The notes under the pieces were generated by a model, which made no database searches, was not told the origin of the DNA, and saw only the letters and a list, made by a program, of their open reading frames with translations. From an uncultured bacterium (GTDB lineage: Bacteria > Verrucomicrobiota > Lentisphaeria > Victivallales > UBA1829), in NCBI GenBank assembly GCA_949297765.1, contig CASFTV010000030.1, positions 1 to 40,486 on the forward strand: 40,486 nucleotides of DNA, written 5' to 3'. Position numbers and translations under genes: made by a program. Shown piece after piece: positions 7,367-15,053 of the stretch (position 1 is the stretch's first letter; every line of letters begins with the position of its first letter).

Positions 7367-9085
7367 ATGGATATCGGACATCTGCTGACGATCGCCGGAT
7401 CGGCGATTTTCATGGTTTTTTTCTTCGGTTTGTGCATCTTCGTGCATGAACTCGGGCATTTTCTGGTTGCCAAGTGGCGCGGATTTCATGTAATCGCGTT
7501 TTCGATCGGTTTCCGGAAGATCTGGAGCAGAACGTACAAGGGTGTGGAGTACCGGATCGGCTGGATTCCGTTCGGCGGATATGTCGACATTCCGCAGATC
7601 GACTCCACCGAACCGCCGAAGGACGAGAAGGGCAATCCGCTGCCGAAAGGCAAACCGCTGGACCGGATTCTCGCGGCGGTCGCCGGACCGCTCTTCAATG
7701 TGCTGTTCGGCTTTTTCCTTGCGGTGTTCGTCTGGATCGGAGGCATTCCGGAGGAAAGCCCGAAACTTTCGCAGATTGAAGTGGCCACCATTGAAACGGA
7801 CAGTCCGGAATACCGCGCCGGCCTTCGGGAGGGCGACCGGATTGTCAAACTCAACGGAAAAACCTTTCACAAGACCTGGCGGGAATTTGTCGTCGAAATC
7901 CTGACCATCATCGGCGATGTGACGCTGGAGGTCGAACGCGACGGGAAAACGGTGAATGTGACCTACCGTCCGATTGTCAACAAAGCGGTCAATCCGGTGG
8001 ATGAGATTGCCTATCCGTTCTTCCGTCCGAAACTTCCGCTCCGTCTGTATCCCTCCGCCGGTTCGCCCGCCGCGAAGGCCGGTGTCCGCGCAGGCGACGA
8101 GGTGATCGCCGCAAACGGAAAGAAAATCGCCGGATTCGACGATCTTGATCTCTTCCTCATGATGAATTCCGACAAGCCGTTCTCCCTCACCGTGAAACGC
8201 GACGGGGCGCTGATCGACATTCCGGGCATCGTTCCCGAACCGCTGACCATCGAAGGACAGAACGGCGTCTACCGGATGGGCTTCTCCTTTACGCCGCAGG
8301 AACATGCGCTGAAGATCGAACGGGTCTCCGCCGGACTGCCCGCGCAGAAGGCCGGTCTTCAGGCGGGAGATCTTATTCTTGCCGCAAATGGCAAGGCGTT
8401 CGCCGATCCGATGGCCTTTCCCCGCACGCTGGACGGGAAACCCGTACAGCTCACCGTAAAGCGCGGAGACCGGGAATTCCAGACGACGCTGACGCCGGCC
8501 TTCATCAAATTCACCGATATCGGCGTGGATTTCGTCTATCTGACCCATCCGACGCCGTGGCGGCAGTTCCTGTATGTGATCGACATGTCCGTGAAGTCCC
8601 TGCGGAGCCTCGGGGTGAGTCTCGGCAACACTCTCGGCCTGACCAGGGCGCACACCACCATCAAGCCGAGTCATCTGAACGGACCGATCGGAATCGGGCG
8701 CGTGCTGTACATCTCGGTCTATCGCGGGTCGATCGTTCAGGGACTGAGTCTGGTTGTGCTGGTGTCGTTCAGTTTGGGAATCTTCAATCTGCTTCCGATT
8801 CCGGTGCTGGACGGGGGGCATGTGCTGCTGGCGCTTCTGGAGATCATTTTCCGCCGTCCGGTTTCGGCAAAGGTGCTGCAGCCGGTCATGATGGCGTTTG
8901 TCGGTCTGCTGATCGCGTTCATGCTCTATGTTTCGTTCTATGATGTCCGGCGGGTGATCGGCTCGATTGCGCCGGAGGCAATCGGTATTTCCCCGCAGAA
9001 GAGTCCCGCGGCCGCCCCGGCCGTCCCGGCTCCGGCGGAAGAAAGGACTCGTGCAGATGGCACCGCGGAACACCCGGAGAATTAA
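7367..9085 (+). CDS. rseP: RseP-type site-2 zinc metalloprotease with three PDZ domains
   Basis: This encodes 572 residues, longer than the roughly 450 of E. coli RseP. These membrane proteases cut anti-sigma factors and remnant signal peptides within the membrane. The zinc motif HELGH (H27-H31) lies in the first membrane helix, and the third ligand motif LDGGH (D482) in a C-terminal helix. Between them I count three PDZ-like repeats, each with a G-x-x-x-G-D-x-[IV]-x-x-x-N-G-K core: near residues 148-170 (GLREGDRIVKLNGK), 235-255 (GVRAGDEVIAANGK) and 325-345 (GLQAGDLILAANGK). The last 35 residues are an Ala/Pro-rich tail. The gene follows dxr, as is common in bacteria, and overlaps ispG by 29 nt. 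Confidence 0.93.
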   Translation: MDIGHLLTIAGSAIFMVFFFGLCIFVHELGHFLVAKWRGFHVIAFSIGFRKIWSRTYKGVEYRIGWIPFGGYVDIPQIDSTEPPKDEKGNPLPKGKPLDRILAAVAGPLFNVLFGFFLAVFVWIGGIPEESPKLSQIEVATIETDSPEYRAGLREGDRIVKLNGKTFHKTWREFVVEILTIIGDVTLEVERDGKTVNVTYRPIVNKAVNPVDEIAYPFFRPKLPLRLYPSAGSPAAKAGVRAGDEVIAANGKKIAGFDDLDLFLMMNSDKPFSLTVKRDGALIDIPGIVPEPLTIEGQNGVYRMGFSFTPQEHALKIERVSAGLPAQKAGLQAGDLILAANGKAFADPMAFPRTLDGKPVQLTVKRGDREFQTTLTPAFIKFTDIGVDFVYLTHPTPWRQFLYVIDMSVKSLRSLGVSLGNTLGLTRAHTTIKPSHLNGPIGIGRVLYISVYRGSIVQGLSLVVLVSFSLGIFNLLPIPVLDGGHVLLALLEIIFRRPVSAKVLQPVMMAFVGLLIAFMLYVSFYDVRRVIGSIAPEAIGISPQKSPAAAPAVPAPAEERTRADGTAEHPEN

Positions 9086-10151
9086 GGTCGGGAACGTTGC
9101 CGTCGGCGGCGGCGCGCCCGTTTCGCTTCAGTCGATGACAAACACCGCCACTTCCGATGCTCCGGCTACGCTGGCGCAGATCCGGACTCTGGCGGACGCC
9201 GGATGCGACATCATCCGATGCGCGGTCCCCGACGAGGCCGCGCTCCTCGCCCTGCCGGAAATCCTTGCCGGATCGCCGATTCCGGTGATTGCCGATATCC
9301 ATTTCGACTATCGTCTCGCGCTCGGAGCCATCCGGGCGGGAATTCACGGAATCCGCATCAATCCGGGCAATATCGGGTCGGCGGACCGGGTCCGCGCTGT
9401 GGCGGAGGCCGCCGGAAATGCCGGAATCCCGATCCGCGTCGGCGCCAACTCGGGGAGTCTGCCGAAGGGGCTTTATGAATCCCGTCTTGCCGCCGGGCTG
9501 GCCCCGCGCGACGCCATGGCGCAGTCGCTTGCCGAGGCGGCGCTCGAGCAGGTGAATCTGCTGGAACAGTATGGTTTCCGTCAGATCAAGGTTTCGCTGA
9601 AATCAAGTTCGGTTGTTTCGACGGTGGATGCCTGCCGCCGCTTTGCGGAGCTTTCCGACATCCCGCTGCATATCGGTGTGACGGAGGCCGGAGTTCCCGC
9701 GGAAGGAATCATCAAATCCGCAGTCGGAATCGGCGCTCTTCTGCTGGAGGGGATCGGTGAGACTCTGCGCGTGAGTCTGACCGCCGATCCGCTGGAAGAG
9801 GTCCGTGTCGGACTGAAAATTCTCGAAGCGGCCGGTGTGCGGAAGGTGGAGCCGGAATTCGTGTCGTGTCCCACCTGCGGACGGACAAAGATTGATCTGA
9901 ACCGTCTTGCGGCGGAGGTCTACGACTATGTGGAGAGCCTCAAGCGGAACGGGCGCCGGATCACGTTGCGGAAGATCGCTGTGATGGGATGCGTCGTGAA
10001 CGGACCGGGAGAGGCGCGCGATGCGGATCTCGGCCTCGCGGGCGGAGACGGGAATGCGGTGATTTTCAAATCCGGGACCATTGTCGCCACTCTTCCGCAG
10101 GCCGAAGCGCTGGAACGGATGAAACGCGAGATTTTCGAACACTCCTTCTGA
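9057..10151 (+). CDS. ispG: 4-hydroxy-3-methylbut-2-en-1-yl diphosphate synthase
   Basis: This encodes 364 residues. IspG is the [4Fe-4S] enzyme that reduces methylerythritol cyclodiphosphate to HMBPP. Visible features are SMTNTATSDAPAT at the N-terminus, ADIHFDYRLAL, IRINPGNIG, RVGANSGSLPK and the cluster cysteines in SCPTCGR and VMGCVVNGPGEA. I chose ATG 9057 because an AAAGGA site precedes it; an upstream in-frame ATG (8967) would add an Arg-rich stretch absent from the family and increase the overlap with rseP. The gene overlaps the rseP end by 29 nt. It ends 10 nt from the convergent queH. Confidence 0.96.
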   Translation: MAPRNTRRIKVGNVAVGGGAPVSLQSMTNTATSDAPATLAQIRTLADAGCDIIRCAVPDEAALLALPEILAGSPIPVIADIHFDYRLALGAIRAGIHGIRINPGNIGSADRVRAVAEAAGNAGIPIRVGANSGSLPKGLYESRLAAGLAPRDAMAQSLAEAALEQVNLLEQYGFRQIKVSLKSSSVVSTVDACRRFAELSDIPLHIGVTEAGVPAEGIIKSAVGIGALLLEGIGETLRVSLTADPLEEVRVGLKILEAAGVRKVEPEFVSCPTCGRTKIDLNRLAAEVYDYVESLKRNGRRITLRKIAVMGCVVNGPGEARDADLGLAGGDGNAVIFKSGTIVATLPQAEALERMKREIFEHSF

Positions 10152-10161
10152 GCTTTCCGGA

Positions 10162-10689
10162 TCAGGCGCGGTACGAAAATTCGCAGCCGCAGAAGTTCTG
10201 CCGGTAAAGTTCCAGTTCCCGGCTGAGAACAAGAGACCGCCGGAATCCGTCGCGTTTTTTGAAATCGTAAGACTCAAAATGGGGATGGCGGTTTCCAATC
10301 TCGAAAATCAGAGCGGACTTCTTGTGCGGACTGACCGTGAGCGTGGTGGCGAAATTCATTCCGAGTTCCGAGGCCTTCCGCGCAGTGCGTCCGAGCGAGA
10401 AATCAAAACAGGCCGAACAGCGGATTCCGCGTTCCGGAAGATCCGCATAATGTTCAATCCGGGAAATTTCCTCTATCCAGCGTTCGTGGTCGTAGTCGTC
10501 AACCAGAAGGTCCAGATGAAAGGCCGAGACCAGTTTGCAGACGGCATCCAGTCTCTTTTCAAACTCCTCCCGGGTCCCGATATTGGAATTGGAAAAGTAG
10601 AGCGTGAACTCCCGTTCCTCCGCGAACAGGCGTTCGATACATCCGGAGGCGCAGGGGGCACAGCAGGTGTGAAGAAGAAGACGGGGCAT
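10162..10689 (-). CDS. queH: Epoxyqueuosine reductase QueH
   Basis: This encodes 175 residues. QueH (DUF208) performs the last step of queuosine tRNA modification, reducing epoxyqueuosine at tRNA position 34. The cysteine pattern is diagnostic: HTCCAPCASGC near the N-terminus, RCSACF in the middle and FCGCEF at the end, together with TTLTVSPHKKS and DFKKRDGF. The start is MPRLLLHTCC at 10689; the frame remains open upstream, but that would add an Arg-rich segment overlapping ferritin. It is the last gene of a GNAT-ferritin-queH run. The need for Fe-S clusters and the neighbouring iron-storage gene may be more than chance, though this is inference. Confidence 0.94.
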   Translation of the reverse strand: MPRLLLHTCCAPCASGCIERLFAEEREFTLYFSNSNIGTREEFEKRLDAVCKLVSAFHLDLLVDDYDHERWIEEISRIEHYADLPERGIRCSACFDFSLGRTARKASELGMNFATTLTVSPHKKSALIFEIGNRHPHFESYDFKKRDGFRRSLVLSRELELYRQNFCGCEFSYRA

Positions 10690-10768
10690 TGTCCGATCCT
10701 GAAAAGAAACTGCGGGACGGCGTCCGGAGAAACCGCGTCGGCGGAGCACCGTCCTGGACCGCTGCGGA

Positions 10769-11290
10769 TCAGTTGGCCTGACCGACTGCCGGAACCGTCG
10801 GCGCGGCGCGGAGCGCAAGATCCTTGTCGATGAACAGAAGAGCCTCTTTCGATTCCTGAGCGAATTCGTACTTGTCGATGATCTGCTGAACGCTCTTCTC
10901 CTCCTGCACCTGTTCGCTGACGAAGAAGTTCAGAAACGTCAGCGTGGCGTAATTGTTGTTTTTGGCGGCGAGAGCGCAGAGCTGATTGATGCGTCCGGTG
11001 ACAATGCGTTCATGCTTGAGCGCAAGTTCAAACGCCTCTTTCGCCGTTTTGACCTTCGTGGAAACCTTGTCGATTGCGCCGAGGCTGATCTCCGCCTCCT
11101 GATCGTTCAGGTAGTTGTAGAAGAGATTCGCATGAATGAGTTCCTCGTCCGCCTGCATGCGCATCCAGTGGGCCGCGCCGGGCAGCTTGAGTTTTTCCAG
11201 TCCCGCCGAAAGTCCCAGATAGATGTACGCGGAGTACATTTCAAACACCATCTGATCGTTGATCGCCTTTGCCAGTTCCTTGCTGAGCAT
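10769..11290 (-). CDS. ftnA: Ferritin (iron storage)
   Basis: This encodes 173 residues. Bacterial non-haem ferritin forms a 24-subunit cage that oxidises and stores iron. The four-helix bundle sequence starts MLSKELAKAINDQM; ferroxidase-centre residues E17, E50 and H53 (in ADEELIHANLFYNYL) are at the usual positions, and further conserved Glu residues follow in the ALKHERIV and EQVQEEKS segments. Length is normal. It lies 22 nt downstream of the GNAT gene and 79 nt upstream of queH on the same strand. A GGAG ribosome-binding site precedes the start. Confidence 0.95.
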   Translation of the reverse strand: MLSKELAKAINDQMVFEMYSAYIYLGLSAGLEKLKLPGAAHWMRMQADEELIHANLFYNYLNDQEAEISLGAIDKVSTKVKTAKEAFELALKHERIVTGRINQLCALAAKNNNYATLTFLNFFVSEQVQEEKSVQQIIDKYEFAQESKEALLFIDKDLALRAAPTVPAVGQAN

Positions 11291-11312
11291 GATTGTTCTC
11301 CCTGTTTTCTTT

Positions 11313-11813
11313 TTATGGTTTGAGTGTGCAATGCCAGAATGTGATGTCGAGGAGCGTATCGAATTTGCATCCGGCGTTTCCGATGCGTCCCGCCGGATGG
11401 TAGTTCATCTTTTCGTGAAAGCGGATGCTGGCGCCGTTGGTCCCCGTGATGACGGCGACCAGTCCGGTCAGTTCCGGCCGTTTGCGCGCGGTCCGGAGAA
11501 TAAGCTCCGTGTAAAGCTCCTTCCCGAATCCGCGATGGAGACATTCCGGAGCAAGATAGATGGTCGTTTCCGCCAGCCGGTAGGCCGACGCCGTCCGGAA
11601 GGGGGAGGAATAGGCGAATCCGACGATGCCGTCCGCGCCGTCCTCCGCGACCAGGAACACATACTCCTTCGCGGACGGTTCATAGATTGTCCGCATCTCT
11701 TCCCTCGTCAGTTCCTTCTCCCGGAACGTTGCGCAGGAGTTCCGGATGTAGTAATTGTAAATTTCCGCGATCCTGTCAAGATCGCCGGAAGATGCCTCTC
11801 GGACGGCGGGCAT
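11313..11813 (-). CDS. GNAT N-acetyltransferase, phosphinothricin acetyltransferase-like
   Basis: This encodes 166 residues. The product belongs to the GNAT fold, with an N-terminal VREASSGDLDRIAEIYNYYI, then AETTIYLAPECLHRGFGKELY, where the R-G-x-G-x acetyl-CoA loop appears as RGFGKEL, and a C-terminal NGASIRFHEKMNY plus the aromatic end. This layout matches the Pat/YncA group, which acetylates the amino group of phosphinothricin, methionine sulfone or related compounds. The real substrate cannot be read from sequence. The start at 11813 has an AAGGGGG site about 9 nt upstream, and a promoter matches at 11849-11877. It heads an apparent operon with ferritin and queH. Confidence 0.85.
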   Translation of the reverse strand: MPAVREASSGDLDRIAEIYNYYIRNSCATFREKELTREEMRTIYEPSAKEYVFLVAEDGADGIVGFAYSSPFRTASAYRLAETTIYLAPECLHRGFGKELYTELILRTARKRPELTGLVAVITGTNGASIRFHEKMNYHPAGRIGNAGCKFDTLLDITFWHCTLKP

Positions 11814-11848
11814 TTGCTTTTTCCCCCTTGGTTCAGTTTGTTTCTTAT

Positions 11849-11877
11849 ACTATACGCCGGATTTCCCCGTTCCGCAA
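11849..11877 (-). promoter_or_regulatory. Predicted promoter of the GNAT-ferritin-queH operon
   Basis: On the minus strand TTGCGG (11877-11872), a 17-bp spacer and TATAGT (11854-11849) lie about 36 nt before the GNAT start. The match is good for the -10 box and fair for the -35 box. Confidence 0.5.
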
Positions 11878-11892
11878 GGGGAAAATGAAATT

Positions 11893-11910
11893 TGCGGAGG
11901 AGAATCCGCA
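11893..11910 (-). terminator. Possible terminator of the araC-HAD operon
   Basis: TGCGGA and TCCGCA form a 6-bp stem with a 6-nt loop just past the HAD stop. On the minus strand it is followed by an AT-rich run (AATTTCATTTT), so it could end the transcript. The stem is short and the T-tract interrupted. Confidence 0.35.
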
Positions 11911-11920
11911 CTCCGGCGGT

Positions 11921-12571
11921 TCAGCGGAGCGTTTCCAGAAGCCCGGGGAGACGGTCGATTCCGGAAAGACGCCAGTCCGCCGCGGAAAAATCGCCGCAGA
12001 GACTGATTCCGCGCGGAATGGCGGCAACCCGGATTCCCGCGCGGACCGCGGAAAGAACCCCGCGTTCGGAATCCTCCACGGCGATGGCCTCCTCCGCGGA
12101 GATTCCTGCCCGGAGAAGTGCGGTCCGATAGGGTTCCGGATCGGGTTTGTGACGGACAAAATCCTGATCTCCGACCACAAAATCAAAAAACGGACGCAGT
12201 CCGCTTGCATCATGAATCGTCCGGAAGTGCATCTCCTGACAGCAGGTCACCACCCCGATCCTGTAACGTCCGTGCAGTTCCCGCAGGATGTCCGGAACGC
12301 CCGGAATCACCAGCGACGCCCCGCGTTCCAGAAGCATCCGGTCGTAAAGAAGATTGCGCCTTCTGCGCGCTTCTTCCGCGGTCTCGGGCGTGTATCCGAG
12401 CGAGACGATGATATCCGCCAGACTCATTCCGCGGGAAAGACTCATCTGCGAGAATTCGTCTTCATCCAGCTCCGCGCCGAACTCCTTCAGCATCTCCCGG
12501 TTGGCTTTATAGAAGATGCCCTCCGTATCGACCAGAACGCCGTCGTTGTCGAACAGGATTGCGGAGATCAT
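11921..12571 (-). CDS. HAD-family phosphatase, beta-phosphoglucomutase-like
   Basis: This encodes 216 residues from ATG 12571. Motif I is FDNDGVLVDTE, with nucleophile D8 and acid/base D10; a helical cap follows; motif III is around RHKPDPEPY and motif IV is AVEDSERG. This places it in the beta-phosphoglucomutase/sugar phosphatase subgroup of HAD hydrolases, which act on phosphorylated sugars. Its start overlaps the stop of the AraC gene as ATGA, so regulator and phosphatase are made together. The divergent isomerase-like gene suggests a shared sugar pathway. Whether it is a mutase or a phosphatase cannot be decided here. Confidence 0.85.
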   Translation of the reverse strand: MISAILFDNDGVLVDTEGIFYKANREMLKEFGAELDEDEFSQMSLSRGMSLADIIVSLGYTPETAEEARRRRNLLYDRMLLERGASLVIPGVPDILRELHGRYRIGVVTCCQEMHFRTIHDASGLRPFFDFVVGDQDFVRHKPDPEPYRTALLRAGISAEEAIAVEDSERGVLSAVRAGIRVAAIPRGISLCGDFSAADWRLSGIDRLPGLLETLR

Positions 12572-13386
12572 GAAGGCTCCCCGCGCGGTTTTCCGATGAA
12601 CTCCCGCCGGTATTCCAGAGGAGAGGTCAGAAACTTCTCCTTGAACAGACGCGAGAAGTAGAAGGCGTTGTCGATGCCGACCCGTTCCGCAATTTCCGCC
12701 ACGGACTCCCGCGTGGAAATCAGCAGATTCGCCGCATACTGGAGACGGCACTGAATCAGGAACTGGCGCGGCGGCAGTTTGGCGATCTCCTTGAAGAGTC
12801 TGCGGAAATGGGTTTCCGTAATGCTGCACTCCTCCGCCTCTCTGGCGAAGTCCCACTCCTCTTCGGGATGGCGGCGGATCCGGTCGATCAGAGAGATGAA
12901 GAAACTCTCCTGAAACGGCGGCAGTTTTTTCTCCTCCTGGCTCGATTCATACATCTGCAGGAGGAGATCCTCGTACAGCAGGATCGCCCGGGGAGAGATC
13001 GGCCCCGGCTGACGGAAAAGCGCCTGAATCGCCAGAATCGTCCGGAGAAATTTTTCCGGATTGTGAATCGGGATCAGCGGCGGATCGCGGTGCAGATTCA
13101 TCAATCCGCTCCGGATGTAGGTTTCCAGGCGCGATCCGAACGAACAGATGAAGTTGTGATGGCGCGCCTTCCCGTCCGCCGATCCGTAGGCGAAGCGGGT
13201 TCCCGGATAGGTTAAGAACGCGTGCGGCCCCTCCGCGACATATTCCTTCTCCCCGTTGATCCGGAGACGCAGCGAGCCCGCGTGGTTGTACTGAATCCCG
13301 TAGTAGACCGGGGTGTTCTCGATCCACACCGTATGGTTCGGGATGCTCCCGATGATGCTGATGTAGTGACCTGCGAAAAACTCCAT
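12568..13386 (-). CDS. AraC-family transcriptional regulator
   Basis: This encodes 272 residues. The N-terminal part (about 1-130) is a cupin-like sensing domain (YNHAGSLRLRINGEKEY, FLTYPGTRFAYGS). The C-terminal 100 residues hold two helix-turn-helix motifs: FAREAEECSITETHFRRLF, and SVAEIAERVGIDNAFYFSR leading into FKEKFLTSPLEYRREF, the AraC signature. It is divergent from the isomerase-like gene at 13513, with a 126-bp shared control region, and is coupled to the HAD gene. The likely role is activation of sugar catabolism in response to a carbohydrate; the ligand is unknown. Confidence 0.93.
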   Translation of the reverse strand: MEFFAGHYISIIGSIPNHTVWIENTPVYYGIQYNHAGSLRLRINGEKEYVAEGPHAFLTYPGTRFAYGSADGKARHHNFICSFGSRLETYIRSGLMNLHRDPPLIPIHNPEKFLRTILAIQALFRQPGPISPRAILLYEDLLLQMYESSQEEKKLPPFQESFFISLIDRIRRHPEEEWDFAREAEECSITETHFRRLFKEIAKLPPRQFLIQCRLQYAANLLISTRESVAEIAERVGIDNAFYFSRLFKEKFLTSPLEYRREFIGKPRGEPS

Positions 13387-13390
13387 GCCC

Positions 13391-13457
13391 GATGTTCGTT
13401 TCGTGTAGATGTTCGTTTGTTTTCTCTATTCCGTTTTTCTCCGGAAAAGATTATAAT
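13391..13457. promoter_or_regulatory. Divergent control region with direct repeats and TATAAT box
   Basis: GATGTTCGTTT occurs twice, at 13391-13401 and 13408-13418, with a 17-bp period. A perfect -10 box TATAAT lies at 13452-13457 before the isomerase-like gene, without a good -35 box. The arrangement suits an activator-dependent promoter whose AraC protein binds the direct repeats just upstream of the -35 region. The core ATTATAAT reads as a -10 box on both strands, so the araC gene may share it. Confidence 0.5.
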
Positions 13458-13512
13458 ATGCATATTCGGTATAAGATATTTCCCGTCTGGAAAAAATCAA
13501 GGAGGAAAACAG

Positions 13513-14868
13513 ATGAAACAGTTGAAAATCGGCTACATGGCTCTTTCGAAGGCCAGCTGGAGAACCCCGAAGATTGATGCGATCGTTGCGGCAACCGCGG
13601 AAAATCTGAAGAAACTCCCGTTCGAATTCGTCGTTCCGGAGTCGCTGGTGACAACCGAGTCGGAGATCATCCGGATCAGCGAACAGTTCCAGCGCGAAGG
13701 CGTGGATGCGGTGGTGATGCACTTTGTGACCTTTCCCGCAGGCGCACTGATCCCGGCCGCCGGAACCCGTCTGAATGTCCCCATCGTTCTGCTGGCGAAT
13801 CCGGAAAAACCGGGCGAAGGGAAAATGTGGGAGCAGAACTCGTTCTGCGGAGCCAATCTCGGAGGATTCGTCATGAACCGTCTCCGGAAACGGTATGCGT
13901 TTGTCCGCGCGCTGCCGGAGAACACGGCGGAGGCCGTCGCGCCGTTCCTGAGAGTGGTCCGCTGCATCGCGGAAATGAAGGAACTCCGGATCGGTCTGGC
14001 CGGCGGACGGGTCCCAGGATTCTACACCTCCAATTTCGACGAGATGAAGCTCCGGCGTGAGTTCGGAACCTCGGTCGAGGTGATGGAACTGCTGGAAATC
14101 GTGAATGCGGCGGAGCATCTTCCCGCGGAGCGTCTGGAGGCAGCGCGGGAGATTGTCCGGAAATCCTCCTCGTCCGCCTGCTGTGTCGGGGAGGGGGATC
14201 TGGAGCTTGCGGCGAAAATGCTCGGCGGATTCCTCGCTCTGGCGGAAAAGTATTCGCTGGATTCGTTCGCGGTCCGCTGCTGGCCGGAATTTTCGGATAT
14301 TTTCGGCATCGCCCCGTGCGCGGTTCTCGGCATGCTCAGCGACAACGGATTCCCGACCAGCTGTGAAGGCGACGTCCCCGGCGCGGTGACAATGATGATC
14401 CTCCAGAAGCTCGCCGGCGGAGGAATTCCGTTCTTTGTTGACCTGATCTCCTATGACGAGGAGGCGAACACCGGCGTGATCTGGCACTGCGGCGCCGCAC
14501 CGGTCTCTCTCTGCCGGAAGTTCGAGGAGACCCAGTACCGCCTGCACATGCGGGTCGACGGCGGCGACAAAAAAGGCGTCACGAACGACTTCTCCCTCAA
14601 AGCCGGACGGATCACGATCGCCAAGCTGGATCAGGATGTCGACGGCAACTACCGCATGCTCATCGCTCCCGGAACGGCGCTCGACACCGAGCCCTTCCTC
14701 CGCGGAAATCCGCTGACGGTCCGTTTCGATGATTCCGTACCGAAACTGATCCGCACCATTCTGCGGGAGGGCTTCGAACACCACTATTCCGTGATCCACG
14801 CGGATGTGAAGGAGGAGCTTCTCCAGCTCTGCGAATGGATGCACATCCGTCCCCTCATGGCGGAGTGA
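13513..14868 (+). CDS. L-fucose isomerase-like sugar isomerase
   Basis: This encodes 451 residues. The start at 13513 has an AAGGAGG site 7 nt upstream. The protein resembles the L-fucose/L-arabinose isomerase superfamily: an N-terminal Rossmann-like region (IGYMALSKASWRTPKI), a middle segment with RIGLAGGRVPGFYTSNFDE, and a C-terminal block with FGIAPCAVLGMLSDNGFPTSCEGD, then VDLISYDEEANTGVIWHCG. In this family the Glu of C-E-x-D, a later Asp and the His of H-C-G bind a catalytic metal. The enzyme would convert an aldose to a ketose, but the true sugar is unknown because many relatives are misannotated as fucose isomerases. It is divergent from an AraC regulator and a HAD phosphatase. Confidence 0.75.
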   Translation: MKQLKIGYMALSKASWRTPKIDAIVAATAENLKKLPFEFVVPESLVTTESEIIRISEQFQREGVDAVVMHFVTFPAGALIPAAGTRLNVPIVLLANPEKPGEGKMWEQNSFCGANLGGFVMNRLRKRYAFVRALPENTAEAVAPFLRVVRCIAEMKELRIGLAGGRVPGFYTSNFDEMKLRREFGTSVEVMELLEIVNAAEHLPAERLEAAREIVRKSSSSACCVGEGDLELAAKMLGGFLALAEKYSLDSFAVRCWPEFSDIFGIAPCAVLGMLSDNGFPTSCEGDVPGAVTMMILQKLAGGGIPFFVDLISYDEEANTGVIWHCGAAPVSLCRKFEETQYRLHMRVDGGDKKGVTNDFSLKAGRITIAKLDQDVDGNYRMLIAPGTALDTEPFLRGNPLTVRFDDSVPKLIRTILREGFEHHYSVIHADVKEELLQLCEWMHIRPLMAE

Positions 14869-14882
14869 CTCCGGAGAATGAA

Positions 14883-14916
14883 CGGGAAGGCTGTTCGGAA
14901 GCGGATGGCCTTCCCG
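14883..14916 (+). terminator. Hairpin after the isomerase-like gene
   Basis: CGGGAAGGC (14883-14891) and GCCTTCCCG (14908-14916) form a perfect 9-bp stem with a 16-nt loop, 15 nt past the stop. There is no T-run right after it, so it may stabilise or end the message rather than act as a classic terminator. Confidence 0.45.
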
Positions 14917-14982
14917 CGTCCCGCTCTCCCGGCGAATGAGGAAGATCCTCGGAAAATTATCTCTTTTTTCCGGAAAAATGCC

Positions 14983-15010
14983 TTGAAATCTTGCTGAAAC
15001 GCTGTAACAT
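14983..15010 (+). promoter_or_regulatory. Predicted promoter of the Gfo/Idh gene
   Basis: TTGAAA (14983-14988), a 16-bp spacer and TAACAT (15005-15010) lie 44 nt before the start at 15054. The gene therefore seems to be transcribed separately from the isomerase. Confidence 0.5.
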
Positions 15011-15053
15011 TTACCGTATTGATGAAAACAGACATCAAAGAAAGGTTTTTGTT

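Noticed and set aside
7343-9073. 576-codon antisense open frame over rseP
   Set aside because: rseP on the plus strand has HELGH, three PDZ repeats and LDGGH. The antisense product has no recognisable feature.
13426-14844. 472-codon antisense open frame over the isomerase-like gene
   Set aside because: It is a shadow of the strongly supported plus-strand gene and would also cover the divergent promoter.
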